Shown here: positions 6,524 through 12,528 of the stretch, piece after piece
Layout of the letters: each line of letters starts with the position of its first letter
How positions within the stretch are numbered: the first letter of the stretch is position 1
Source of the DNA: JACOYH01 sp964469735
Lineage (GTDB): Bacteria; Patescibacteriota; Minisyncoccia; Minisyncoccales; MHMH01
Direction: 5' to 3'
DNA: 12,528 bases
Assembly: GCA_964469735.1 (NCBI GenBank)
Contig: CAYXYS010000014.1
Coordinates: forward strand, 1-12,528
Notes under the pieces: generated by a model
What the model saw: only the letters and a program-made list of their open reading frames with translations
What the model was told of the DNA's origin: nothing
The model's database searches: none
Made by a program: the position numbers and the translations under genes

Positions 6524-7966
6524 ATGGCGATAAATAATATAAAAAAGGCCAGGCTGGAAAAGCTCAAAGCCATTAAAAAGGCGGGATATAATCCCTATCC
6601 GATTGAAAGCAAGAGAACTCATGCCGTTGAAGAGGCTCTGTTTGAATTTAAGGCTCTTTGCCGATCTAAGACGAAGCTTTTTTTGGTTGGCAGGATAATG
6701 TCGGTACGCGAACACGGCGGTTCGGCTTTTATCAACATTGAAGACGCTACGGGCAGGATTCAAGGATACTTAAAACAGGATAAGCTGGGGGAAAATCAAT
6801 ACAGATTCTTTTTAAATAATTTTGATATCGGCGACATAGTAGAGCTAGGAGGGATTCTTTTTGAAACCAAAAGAGGGGAAAAAACCCTGGAGGTTTCCGA
6901 CTTTAAGATTTTAGCCAAGTCCCTTCTGCCGCTTCCGGAAAAGTGGCACGGCTTAAAAGACGTCGAGGAAAGGTTCAGGAAAAGATATCTTGATTTGATA
7001 ATGAATCCCGAGGCCAAGGAGAAATTCGTTATGAGAAGCAGGATAGTGGAAGAATTGCGCAATATTTTTTCGGAAAACAATTTTATGGAAGTGGAAACGC
7101 CCGTTCTCCAGCCCATACCCGGAGGAGCTTTAGCCAAGCCCTTTAAAACCCATCTTAACGCTTTGGATATGGATTTGTATTTGAGGGTAGCCCCAGAGCT
7201 TTATTTAAAACGGCTACTGGTGGGAGGGTTTGAAAAAATATATGAAATAGGCCGCTGTTTCAGGAACGAGGGGATTGATAAGCACCACAATCCCGATTTT
7301 ACCATGCTCGAGCTTTATTGGGCTTATCAGGACAGAGACGGATTAATGGATTTCGTTGAGAAGTTCTTTGAGGAATTGCTTAAGAGGACAGGAAAGGGGC
7401 TTAGTTTTTCCTATCAAGGCCGGAAAATGGACTTTAAGCGCCCCTGGAAAAGGATAACTTTCCGGGATTTGGTGAAAAAATATGCGGATTTTGATATTGA
7501 AACCGCTTCCGACGAAGATTTCAAAAAAAAGGCTAAGGAATTAAAAATAGATATCGGCAAGGATTTTCGAAAGTGCAAAATGATGGATGAAATATATAAA
7601 GCGGCTTGCCGGCCCAATTTAATTAATCCGACTTTCGTTACCGATCACCCCGCCCAAATGGCCATCCTCTCCAAGCCCAAAGAAAACGATCCTGAAAAAG
7701 CCGACCGATTCCAGCTGGTGGTTGGCGGGATAGAAATGGTTAACGGATTTTCCGAGCTTAACGATCCCTTAGAGCAGGAAGAAAGGTTTAAAAAATCAAA
7801 AATGGAAGAAGAGAGGGTGGATCAAGATTTTTTGGAAGCTTTGCAGTACGGTATGCCTCCCGCAGCCGGGCTGGGTGTGGGTATAGACAGGCTGGTTGCC
7901 CTTTTGACCGATTCCCATAGCTTAAGAGAAGCGATATTATTTCCTACAATGAGGCCCAAGCAATGA
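6524..7966 (+). CDS. lysS: Lysine--tRNA ligase, class II
   Basis: A 480-aa cytoplasmic enzyme that charges tRNA-Lys. The N-terminal OB-fold anticodon-binding domain (about 50-130) shows LFLVGRIMSVREHGG and INIEDATGRIQGYL. The class II catalytic core has motif 1 ending near VETPVLQ (190-196), motif 2 GRCFRNEG (243-250), and motif 3 GLGVGIDRL (449-457). The lysyl-specific stretch VGGIEMVNGFSELNDP is present. The size is close to the E. coli enzyme (505 aa). The frame opens at TTG 6485, but ATG 6524 gives the expected MAINNIKKARLEKL start and lies after the candidate promoter. No Shine-Dalgarno is seen. The TGA overlaps the rdgB ATG by four bases (ATGA), so the two genes are probably cotranscribed and translationally coupled. 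Confidence 0.96.
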   Translation: MAINNIKKARLEKLKAIKKAGYNPYPIESKRTHAVEEALFEFKALCRSKTKLFLVGRIMSVREHGGSAFINIEDATGRIQGYLKQDKLGENQYRFFLNNFDIGDIVELGGILFETKRGEKTLEVSDFKILAKSLLPLPEKWHGLKDVEERFRKRYLDLIMNPEAKEKFVMRSRIVEELRNIFSENNFMEVETPVLQPIPGGALAKPFKTHLNALDMDLYLRVAPELYLKRLLVGGFEKIYEIGRCFRNEGIDKHHNPDFTMLELYWAYQDRDGLMDFVEKFFEELLKRTGKGLSFSYQGRKMDFKRPWKRITFRDLVKKYADFDIETASDEDFKKKAKELKIDIGKDFRKCKMMDEIYKAACRPNLINPTFVTDHPAQMAILSKPKENDPEKADRFQLVVGGIEMVNGFSELNDPLEQEERFKKSKMEEERVDQDFLEALQYGMPPAAGLGVGIDRLVALLTDSHSLREAILFPTMRPKQ

Positions 7967-8616
7967 AAAAACTTTTAATAGCCACAACAAACTCTGGTAA
8001 AATAAAAGAATATAGGGAAATATTCAAGCAGTTTCGCTTACCCATTGATGTCGTTTCCTTAAAGGATTTAGGAATAACGGAACCGGTCGAAGAGGACGGC
8101 GAAACTTTTGAGGAAAACGCCGTTAAAAAAGCGCGGTTCTATTTCAGTTTATCGGGGCTCCCCACCTTATCGGACGATGCGGGTGTGGAAATAGACTTCT
8201 TGAACGGAGAACCGGGAGTAAAAACCAGAAGATGGCCCGGATACGAAGCCACCGATGAAGAGTTGGCGAATTTGGCGCTTGAAAAATTGAAAGGGGTGCC
8301 GGCAGAAAAGAGAGGCGCTCAGCTGACGGCCGCCATCGGGCTGATATTCCCCGGACAATCAGAGGTATACACTTTTAAGGGGGTTTTAAGGGGAAGAATT
8401 GCCGAACAACCCTTTGGGGAAACTATTCCGGGATATCCTTTTAGGTCCATTTTCATATCCGAGAGCGAGGAAAAACATTTAAACACCTTGGGTATTGTCG
8501 CTCACAGAAAGCAGGCTGTGGAGAAGGCCTTGCCAATAATAGAAAAGTGGAGCGGAGCGAAACCGAGCACTCAGTCTAGTTATGGAAGACATGTTAAAAT
8601 TCAACCTTCTAATTAA
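7963..8616 (+). CDS. rdgB: RdgB/HAM1 family non-canonical purine NTP pyrophosphatase
   Basis: A 217-aa enzyme expected to hydrolyse dITP, ITP and XTP to monophosphates, keeping deaminated purines out of nucleic acids. Family motifs: ATTNSGKIKEY at 7-17, EEDGETFEENAVKKA at 43-57, LSDDAGVEID at 69-78 with acidic residues D71/D72, and a C-terminal HR at 181-182 (AHRKQA). The loop normally written G-[FY]-D-P reads GYPFRS (157-162), lacking the usual Asp; many HAM1-like proteins vary here, so substrate range is uncertain. The last 18 residues or so (200-217) go beyond the family end and are encoded by the left arm and interior of an inverted-repeat element. A GAGG about 12 nt before the ATG could act as a ribosome site. 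The gene overlaps lysS by 4 nt. Confidence 0.9.
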   Translation: MKKLLIATTNSGKIKEYREIFKQFRLPIDVVSLKDLGITEPVEEDGETFEENAVKKARFYFSLSGLPTLSDDAGVEIDFLNGEPGVKTRRWPGYEATDEELANLALEKLKGVPAEKRGAQLTAAIGLIFPGQSEVYTFKGVLRGRIAEQPFGETIPGYPFRSIFISESEEKHLNTLGIVAHRKQAVEKALPIIEKWSGAKPSTQSSYGRHVKIQPSN

Positions 8617-8657
8617 TCATTGAGCGTAGAGTATTCAGTCTAAACTGAGTGCTCGGT
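8562..8657 (+). repeat. Inverted-repeat element spanning the rdgB 3' end and serS leader
   Basis: ACCGAGCACTCAGT at 8562-8575 is exactly complementary to ACTGAGTGCTCGGT at 8644-8657. A diverged third copy, GAGTATTCAGT at 8629-8639, pairs with 8644-8654 (11 bp with two G-U pairs, loop CTAA), so the right arm has two competing partners. No T tract follows, so it is not a simple terminator. It may be a small palindromic element or a serS leader control structure. serS begins 14 nt after the right arm. Confidence 0.75.
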
Positions 8658-8671
8658 GCTCATAAATTCGC

Positions 8672-9898
8672 ATGCTAGACATTAAATTTATCCGCCAAAA
8701 TTCCGAAAAGGTCAAAGAGGGCATTGCCAAAAAGCAGGCAAATGTAAATATAGACCGGCTTTTAGAGCTGGACGAAGAAAAAAGGCAGCTTCTTTCCCGG
8801 TCGGAATCTTTAAGGGCGGAGCAGAAGAAGCTGGGCAAAGAACAAATTGAGAAAGCCCAAGCGATAAAAGCTGAAATTAAAAACATTGACCCCAAACTGG
8901 CCGACATTGAAAAAGAGCTCGGCTCTTTATTGCGGCAGATTCCCAATCTTCCTTTAGATGAAGTTCCGGAAGGGAAAGACGACAGCGAAAACGCCGTTTT
9001 AAGAGAAGAAGGGAAGAAGCCGGAGTTTGATTTTAAGCCAAAGGATTATTTGGAAATAGCGGAAGCCCTTGATTTAATTGACGTTAAGAGAGCGGCTAAG
9101 GTTGCAGGCTCTCGTTTCGGATATCTTAAAAAAGAAGCGGCTCTGATGGAATTCGCCTTAGTCAACTTAGCTCTGGAAACTTTATTAAAAGAGGGATTTA
9201 CGCCAGTTGTGCCGCCGGTAATGCTAAAGCCAGAAATGATGCAGGCAATGGGCTATACAGAACGGGGAGCAGACGAGATATATTTCCTTGAAAAGGACAA
9301 TCTCTATCTTATCGGTACCTCCGAGCAAAGTATCGGCGCGATGCATGCCGGCGAGGTTTTTAAAGAAGAGGAGTTGCCAAAGAGATACGCCGGCTTTTCT
9401 ACTTGTTTTCGAAGAGAGGCGGGAGCTTACGGAAAAGACACCAAAGGCATTTTAAGGGTCCATCAATTTGACAAAGTGGAAATGTTTAGTTTTTGTGCTC
9501 CGGAAAAATCCAAAGAAGAGCACCAGCTTTTATTGAGAATGGAAGAAAAACTGATGCAGTCGCTTAAGTTGCCTTACCGCGTGATTAATATTTGCAGCGG
9601 TGACCTGGGCGATCCGGCCGCGGCCAAATACGATATCGAAGCTTGGATGCCGGGCCAGGGAGAGTATCGGGAGACCCATTCGACCTCCAACTGCACGGAT
9701 TGGCAGGCTAGGCGCTTAAACGTTAAATACCGCAGCGGAAAAACGGGGAAGCTCGAATTCGTCCATACCCTTAACGGTACTGCCTTTGCCGTTGGCAGGA
9801 TGCTGATTGCTATTATAGAAAATTATCAGAAGAAAGACGGAAGCGTGGAAGTTCCCAAGGTTTTGCAAAAATATTTAGGGATTAAGAAGATTGGCTGA
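8672..9898 (+). CDS. serS: Serine--tRNA ligase
   Basis: A 408-aa class II synthetase that charges tRNA-Ser. The N-terminal tRNA-binding coiled coil (about 25-95) is rich in Lys, Glu and Leu. The catalytic domain contains GTSEQS (215-220), motif 2 starting FSTCFRREAGAYGKDTKG (242-259) and continuing to VHQFDKVE, and motif 3 NGTAFAVGRMLIAIIENYQ (368-386). SNCTDWQARRLN, typical of SerRS, precedes motif 3. The TSEQSIGAMH segment replaces the TAEVPLT form of E. coli but sits in the same place. The length is slightly below E. coli (430 aa). ATG 8672 gives the family start MLDIKFIRQN; no Shine-Dalgarno is visible and no strong promoter was found. The stop lies 2 nt before the next gene, implying cotranscription with the envelope genes downstream. 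Confidence 0.96.
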   Translation: MLDIKFIRQNSEKVKEGIAKKQANVNIDRLLELDEEKRQLLSRSESLRAEQKKLGKEQIEKAQAIKAEIKNIDPKLADIEKELGSLLRQIPNLPLDEVPEGKDDSENAVLREEGKKPEFDFKPKDYLEIAEALDLIDVKRAAKVAGSRFGYLKKEAALMEFALVNLALETLLKEGFTPVVPPVMLKPEMMQAMGYTERGADEIYFLEKDNLYLIGTSEQSIGAMHAGEVFKEEELPKRYAGFSTCFRREAGAYGKDTKGILRVHQFDKVEMFSFCAPEKSKEEHQLLLRMEEKLMQSLKLPYRVINICSGDLGDPAAAKYDIEAWMPGQGEYRETHSTSNCTDWQARRLNVKYRSGKTGKLEFVHTLNGTAFAVGRMLIAIIENYQKKDGSVEVPKVLQKYLGIKKIG

Positions 9899-9900
9899 AA

Positions 9901-10620
9901 ATGAATATATTGATTCTTCACGGCTGGGGCTCCAAGGCGGATAATTGGAGCGCGGTTAAAAGATTTCTGGAAAAAGAAGGGGCCGATGTTTATGTTCCCG
10001 ACCTGCCCGGATTCGGCGGCAATTCCATTCCCGAGAATCCTTGGTCGGTTGATGATTATGTTAATTGGGTTGACGATTTTTGCCGCAAAAATAATCTTTC
10101 CCGCTTTTATTTAATCGGCCATTCTTTCGGAGGCGGGGTGGCAATGAAATTTTCTACAGTCCATCCGGAAAAAGTAGAAAGGCTTGTCTTAATTAATCCG
10201 GCCATTATCAGGGTAAGGGGCCCAAAGTACTACCTGGTTCTGGCCGCCGCTAAAATCGGAAATCTGATATTATCTATTCCCTTGCTTTCCCGCTTGAAAC
10301 CCCTCTTAAGAAGAGTCCTTTATAGATTGGTGGGGACCAGGGATTATCGGAAATTGGATTTTGATAAAACCAATATCATGAAAGAGACGTTTAAGAAGGT
10401 GACGTCGGAGGATCTTTCTTGCTATTTGCCGGCAGTTCAGACAAAAACCTTAGTTGTTTGGAGCGAGAAAGATGAGCTGACCCCCATTAATCAAGGGTAT
10501 GTCATTAACAGAAAACTGTCCCACTCAAAAATGGAAGTAATCAAAGGGGCAAAGCATGCTATCAACCTGGAAGCTCCGGATATTTTGGCCCAAAAAATAT
10601 TAAGTTTCATTAAGTCATGA
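9901..10620 (+). CDS. Alpha/beta hydrolase, substrate unknown
   Basis: A 239-aa cytoplasmic alpha/beta-hydrolase-fold protein. Visible parts are the oxyanion-side HGWG (7-10), the nucleophile elbow GHSFGG (73-78) with S75, the acid D191 in WSEKDELTP, and H219 in KGAKHAINLE, so the catalytic triad is complete. A basic, hydrophobic lid or cap region spans about 104-170. No signal peptide is present. The fold does not fix the substrate; esterase, lipase or C-C hydrolase are all possible, and similar proteins are often mislabelled BioH or MenH. It starts 2 nt after serS and overlaps the MurF-like gene by 4 nt (ATGA), so it is likely cotranslated with a cell-wall enzyme. A role in lipid or envelope turnover is a guess from this position only. 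Confidence 0.88.
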   Translation: MNILILHGWGSKADNWSAVKRFLEKEGADVYVPDLPGFGGNSIPENPWSVDDYVNWVDDFCRKNNLSRFYLIGHSFGGGVAMKFSTVHPEKVERLVLINPAIIRVRGPKYYLVLAAAKIGNLILSIPLLSRLKPLLRRVLYRLVGTRDYRKLDFDKTNIMKETFKKVTSEDLSCYLPAVQTKTLVVWSEKDELTPINQGYVINRKLSHSKMEVIKGAKHAINLEAPDILAQKILSFIKS

Positions 10621-12242
10621 TTATTTTTACAGTATCGTTTCTCTGGCTGGTTGTTTTTACCAAAAAAATATCGTTCTGGATTTGGCTTTGGCAGTTGAAG
10701 GAATATCACGTAGGTAGGTTTCTGGACCATTTTCAGACTTACAAGGGAAAGCAGCTATTACTGAACCCGCTTTTACTGATTAAGTTGGCAGCCGCTTTTG
10801 CCATTTATTTTTATTCCGAGCCCATAGTCGCTTACGGAATTATCGGAATCTTTTTTCTGGAGTTTCTTTTTACGATAAGAGGATTTTCCAAAAGAAAACT
10901 CAGAATACCGGTGCTTACCAGGAAAACCAGCGTTATTCTCTCGGCCGGAATTTCCATGGAGCTTTTAGTGGTATCTTTCCTTTACGGTGCCAGGGCTTCT
11001 CTGGTAAAGACCACAGCTATTTTGCTGGCCTTTGACATCCTAGTGCCTCTGGTGGCTTCTTTCCTGGTTTTGGTTTTCCAGCCTTTAGCCGTTGCCTTGA
11101 GGGATCAGGTTCTAAAAACAGCCAAAAGGAAAATAAGGGGGGCAGATGATTTGCTGGTAATCGGAGTTACGGGCAGCTATGGCAAGACTTCGGCTAAGGA
11201 GTTTCTAGCCGCTATTCTCTCTAAAAAATATAAAGTTCTTAAAACCGCCGAACACCAGAATTCGGAAGTCGGCATTTCCAATTGCGTAATAAACGACCTC
11301 AAAGACGAACATGAAATTTTCGTAGTTGAAATGGGCGCCTACAACAAAGGGGGGATTAAGCTCTTAACAAACATTGTTAATCCGAAAATGGGAATTCTTA
11401 CGGGGATCAACGAGCAGCATATGGCTACCTTCGGATCGCTTCAAAAAACCATCCAGGCCAAGTTTGAACTGGTGGAGTCTTTGCCCGAGGACGGTTTGGC
11501 TATTTTGAACTACGACGACAAGAACATAAGAGAGCAGAATATAAAAGACTACAACCATAAAATAAAGAACGTTAAATATTATTCCATGGCCGACAAAACC
11601 GTTGATATGTGGGCCGAGAACGTCAATGTTGAAACTAGGTCCTTGTCATTCAAGGCAAGGTCCAAGGACGGAGATGAGGCTGATTTCCAGATTAATTTGC
11701 TGGGAGCCCATAATATTTACAATATTTTGGCAGCTTCCGTTTGCGCAAAATATTTGGGAATGAGCTTGGCGGAGATAAGCAAGGCCTGCTCCAACATTGA
11801 CCCTCAGCAGTCGGGGCTGCAAATCAAAGAAGGCGTCAACGGTTTGAATGTTCTCGATGCCACCTATTCTGCCAATCCAACGGGAGTGATGTCCCACTTG
11901 GAATACTTGAAATTATGGCCAAGAAAGAAAATTATCATAATGCCCTGCCTTATCGAGCTCGGGCAGGCGTCAAAAGAGGTCCACGAGAAGATAGGAGAAA
12001 AGATAGCTGAAGTTTGCGACTTGGCTGTTATCACCACGAGAGACAGGATTAAGGAAATAAATAAGGGAGCCGCCAGATTTTCCCGGGCGGGCTCGGACAA
12101 AAAGCAGCTCGAGGTTGTTTTTATGGAAAAACCCGAAGAGATTTTGGAGAAAGTAAAGAATTTTAGCGATCCCGAAGACGTGGTTCTTTTAGAGAGCCGA
12201 GTTCCCGGGAAAGTGATTTCAGGCCTTATTAAAGAATCTTAA
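10617..12242 (+). CDS. MurF-like Mur ligase with an N-terminal membrane domain
   Basis: This 541-aa protein combines an N-terminal hydrophobic region (about 1-160, roughly four to five membrane segments, near 2-15, 48-67, 68-86, 106-123 and 133-156) with a Mur ligase. The ligase part has the ATP-binding loop GVTGSYGKTS (183-192), VEMGAYNKGGI and TGINEQHMATFGS as in MurF central domains, and a C-terminal domain with LDATYSANPTGV resembling the MurF DxYNANP signature. MurF adds D-Ala-D-Ala to UDP-MurNAc-tripeptide. The usual MurF N-terminal substrate-binding domain (about 80-90 aa) is not seen; the membrane region takes its place. It may be the organism's MurF, tethered to the membrane, or a related ligase on a lipid-linked substrate. 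It overlaps the hydrolase by 4 nt and is followed 13 nt later by a FemAB-like gene. Confidence 0.85.
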   Translation: MIIFTVSFLWLVVFTKKISFWIWLWQLKEYHVGRFLDHFQTYKGKQLLLNPLLLIKLAAAFAIYFYSEPIVAYGIIGIFFLEFLFTIRGFSKRKLRIPVLTRKTSVILSAGISMELLVVSFLYGARASLVKTTAILLAFDILVPLVASFLVLVFQPLAVALRDQVLKTAKRKIRGADDLLVIGVTGSYGKTSAKEFLAAILSKKYKVLKTAEHQNSEVGISNCVINDLKDEHEIFVVEMGAYNKGGIKLLTNIVNPKMGILTGINEQHMATFGSLQKTIQAKFELVESLPEDGLAILNYDDKNIREQNIKDYNHKIKNVKYYSMADKTVDMWAENVNVETRSLSFKARSKDGDEADFQINLLGAHNIYNILAASVCAKYLGMSLAEISKACSNIDPQQSGLQIKEGVNGLNVLDATYSANPTGVMSHLEYLKLWPRKKIIIMPCLIELGQASKEVHEKIGEKIAEVCDLAVITTRDRIKEINKGAARFSRAGSDKKQLEVVFMEKPEEILEKVKNFSDPEDVVLLESRVPGKVISGLIKES

Positions 12243-12255
12243 AATAATTCTTTTG

Positions 12256-12528
12256 ATGCTCCACTGCAGGAAGATAAACGAAAAGGGAAAGTGGGAAGAT
12301 TTTCTCTTGAAGTGCAGAGAAAGGACATTCCTTCAGTCTTGGAATTGGGGGGATTTTCAGGAAAGAATGGGAAACGAAGTGCTGCGCCTGGGTTTGTTTG
12401 AAGAAGATAATCTTAAGGCGGTTGCTCTCATTTCCAAGATAAAAGCCAGGAGAGGAAAGTTTTATTTAATCCAGCACGGACCGGTAATAAAAAATTCCAA
12501 ACTCCAAACAAACTCCAAACAAACTCCA
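12256..12528 (+). CDS. FemAB/FemX-type peptidoglycan aminoacyltransferase, N-terminal part
   Basis: The first 91 codons of a gene that runs off the right edge without a stop. FLQSWNWGDFQERMGNEVLR, followed by LGLFEEDNLKAVALI and YLIQHGPVI, matches the start of the FemABX family, which transfers amino acids from aminoacyl-tRNA to peptidoglycan precursors to build the interpeptide bridge. It lies 13 nt after the MurF-like gene, a sensible partner. ATG 12256 was chosen; an in-frame TTG immediately before is possible, and no Shine-Dalgarno is visible. After GPVI the translation enters a K/Q/T/N/S-rich stretch made by an 11-bp tandem repeat, which may be a low-complexity insert between the two halves of the family fold. 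Amino-acid specificity cannot be told from this fragment. Confidence 0.82.
   Translation, partial: MLHCRKINEKGKWEDFLLKCRERTFLQSWNWGDFQERMGNEVLRLGLFEEDNLKAVALISKIKARRGKFYLIQHGPVIKNSKLQTNSKQTP
12495..12528 (+). repeat. 11-bp tandem repeat inside the FemAB-like gene
   Basis: CAAACTCCAAA occurs twice in full (12498-12508 and 12509-12519) and continues for 9 more bases to the window end, with a slightly diverged start from 12495. The period is not a multiple of three, so each gain or loss of a unit would shift the reading frame. The full array length is unknown because the window ends inside it. Confidence 0.85.

Noticed and set aside
8617..8671. T-box riboswitch in front of serS
   Set aside because: The conserved T-box sequence (AGGGTGG-type antiterminator bulge) and a terminator with T run are absent; only palindromic arms are seen.
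12498..12528. CRISPR array at the right edge
   Set aside because: The repeats are 11 bp and directly adjacent without spacers, so this is a simple tandem repeat.
2965..12528. TGA recoded to glycine (Gracilibacteria/SR1 code)
   Set aside because: TGA sits at the natural family end of PBP2, LysRS and SerRS, and no in-frame TGA is needed inside any gene.

Overview
The window reads as a chromosomal segment from a Candidate Phyla Radiation (Patescibacteria), probably parcubacterial, bacterium. The evidence is short intergenic gaps, few Shine-Dalgarno sequences, a very short MreD, a MurF-like ligase with an N-terminal membrane domain, and large introns inside the 23S rRNA gene. TGA ends several conserved genes (mrdA, lysS, serS and the hydrolase), so the TGA-as-glycine code of Gracilibacteria/SR1 is not used. 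The taxonomic placement is inferred; no 16S gene is present.

Region 1 (1 to about 2716) is the end of an rRNA operon. The 3' third of 23S rRNA (E. coli position about 2028 onward) is interrupted by two group I introns. Intron 1 (470-1289) lies after E. coli U2500 and encodes a two-motif LAGLIDADG endonuclease. Intron 2 (1383-2096) lies after U2593 and encodes a single-motif LAGLIDADG protein closely resembling I-CreI, whose own intron occupies this same site. The exon between them is 93 nt, exactly the E. coli distance. Both ribozymes look like subgroup IA and share several details, although their endonucleases come from different subfamilies. A structured spacer and the 5S rRNA follow. The 5S is enclosed by a 15-bp stem whose right arm ends in a T run.

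Region 2 (2717-5919) has a terminator-like hairpin, a promoter and a structured leader in front of mreC-mreD-mrdA. This is an overlapping cell-elongation operon (MreC, a short MreD, and the transpeptidase PBP2).

Region 3 (5916-9898) holds housekeeping genes: greA, with its own promoter overlapping the mrdA stop and an intrinsic terminator after it; lysS overlapping rdgB; then serS behind an inverted-repeat element that also supplies the rdgB 3' end.

Region 4 (9901-12528) is a tightly packed cell-envelope run directly behind serS: an alpha/beta hydrolase, a membrane-anchored MurF-like ligase, and the start of a FemAB/FemX-type aminoacyltransferase. The last gene runs off the window edge in an 11-bp tandem repeat.

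The most notable features are the paired introns in the peptidyl-transferase region, the palindromic elements around the 5S gene and mreC leader, and the membrane domain on the MurF-like protein.
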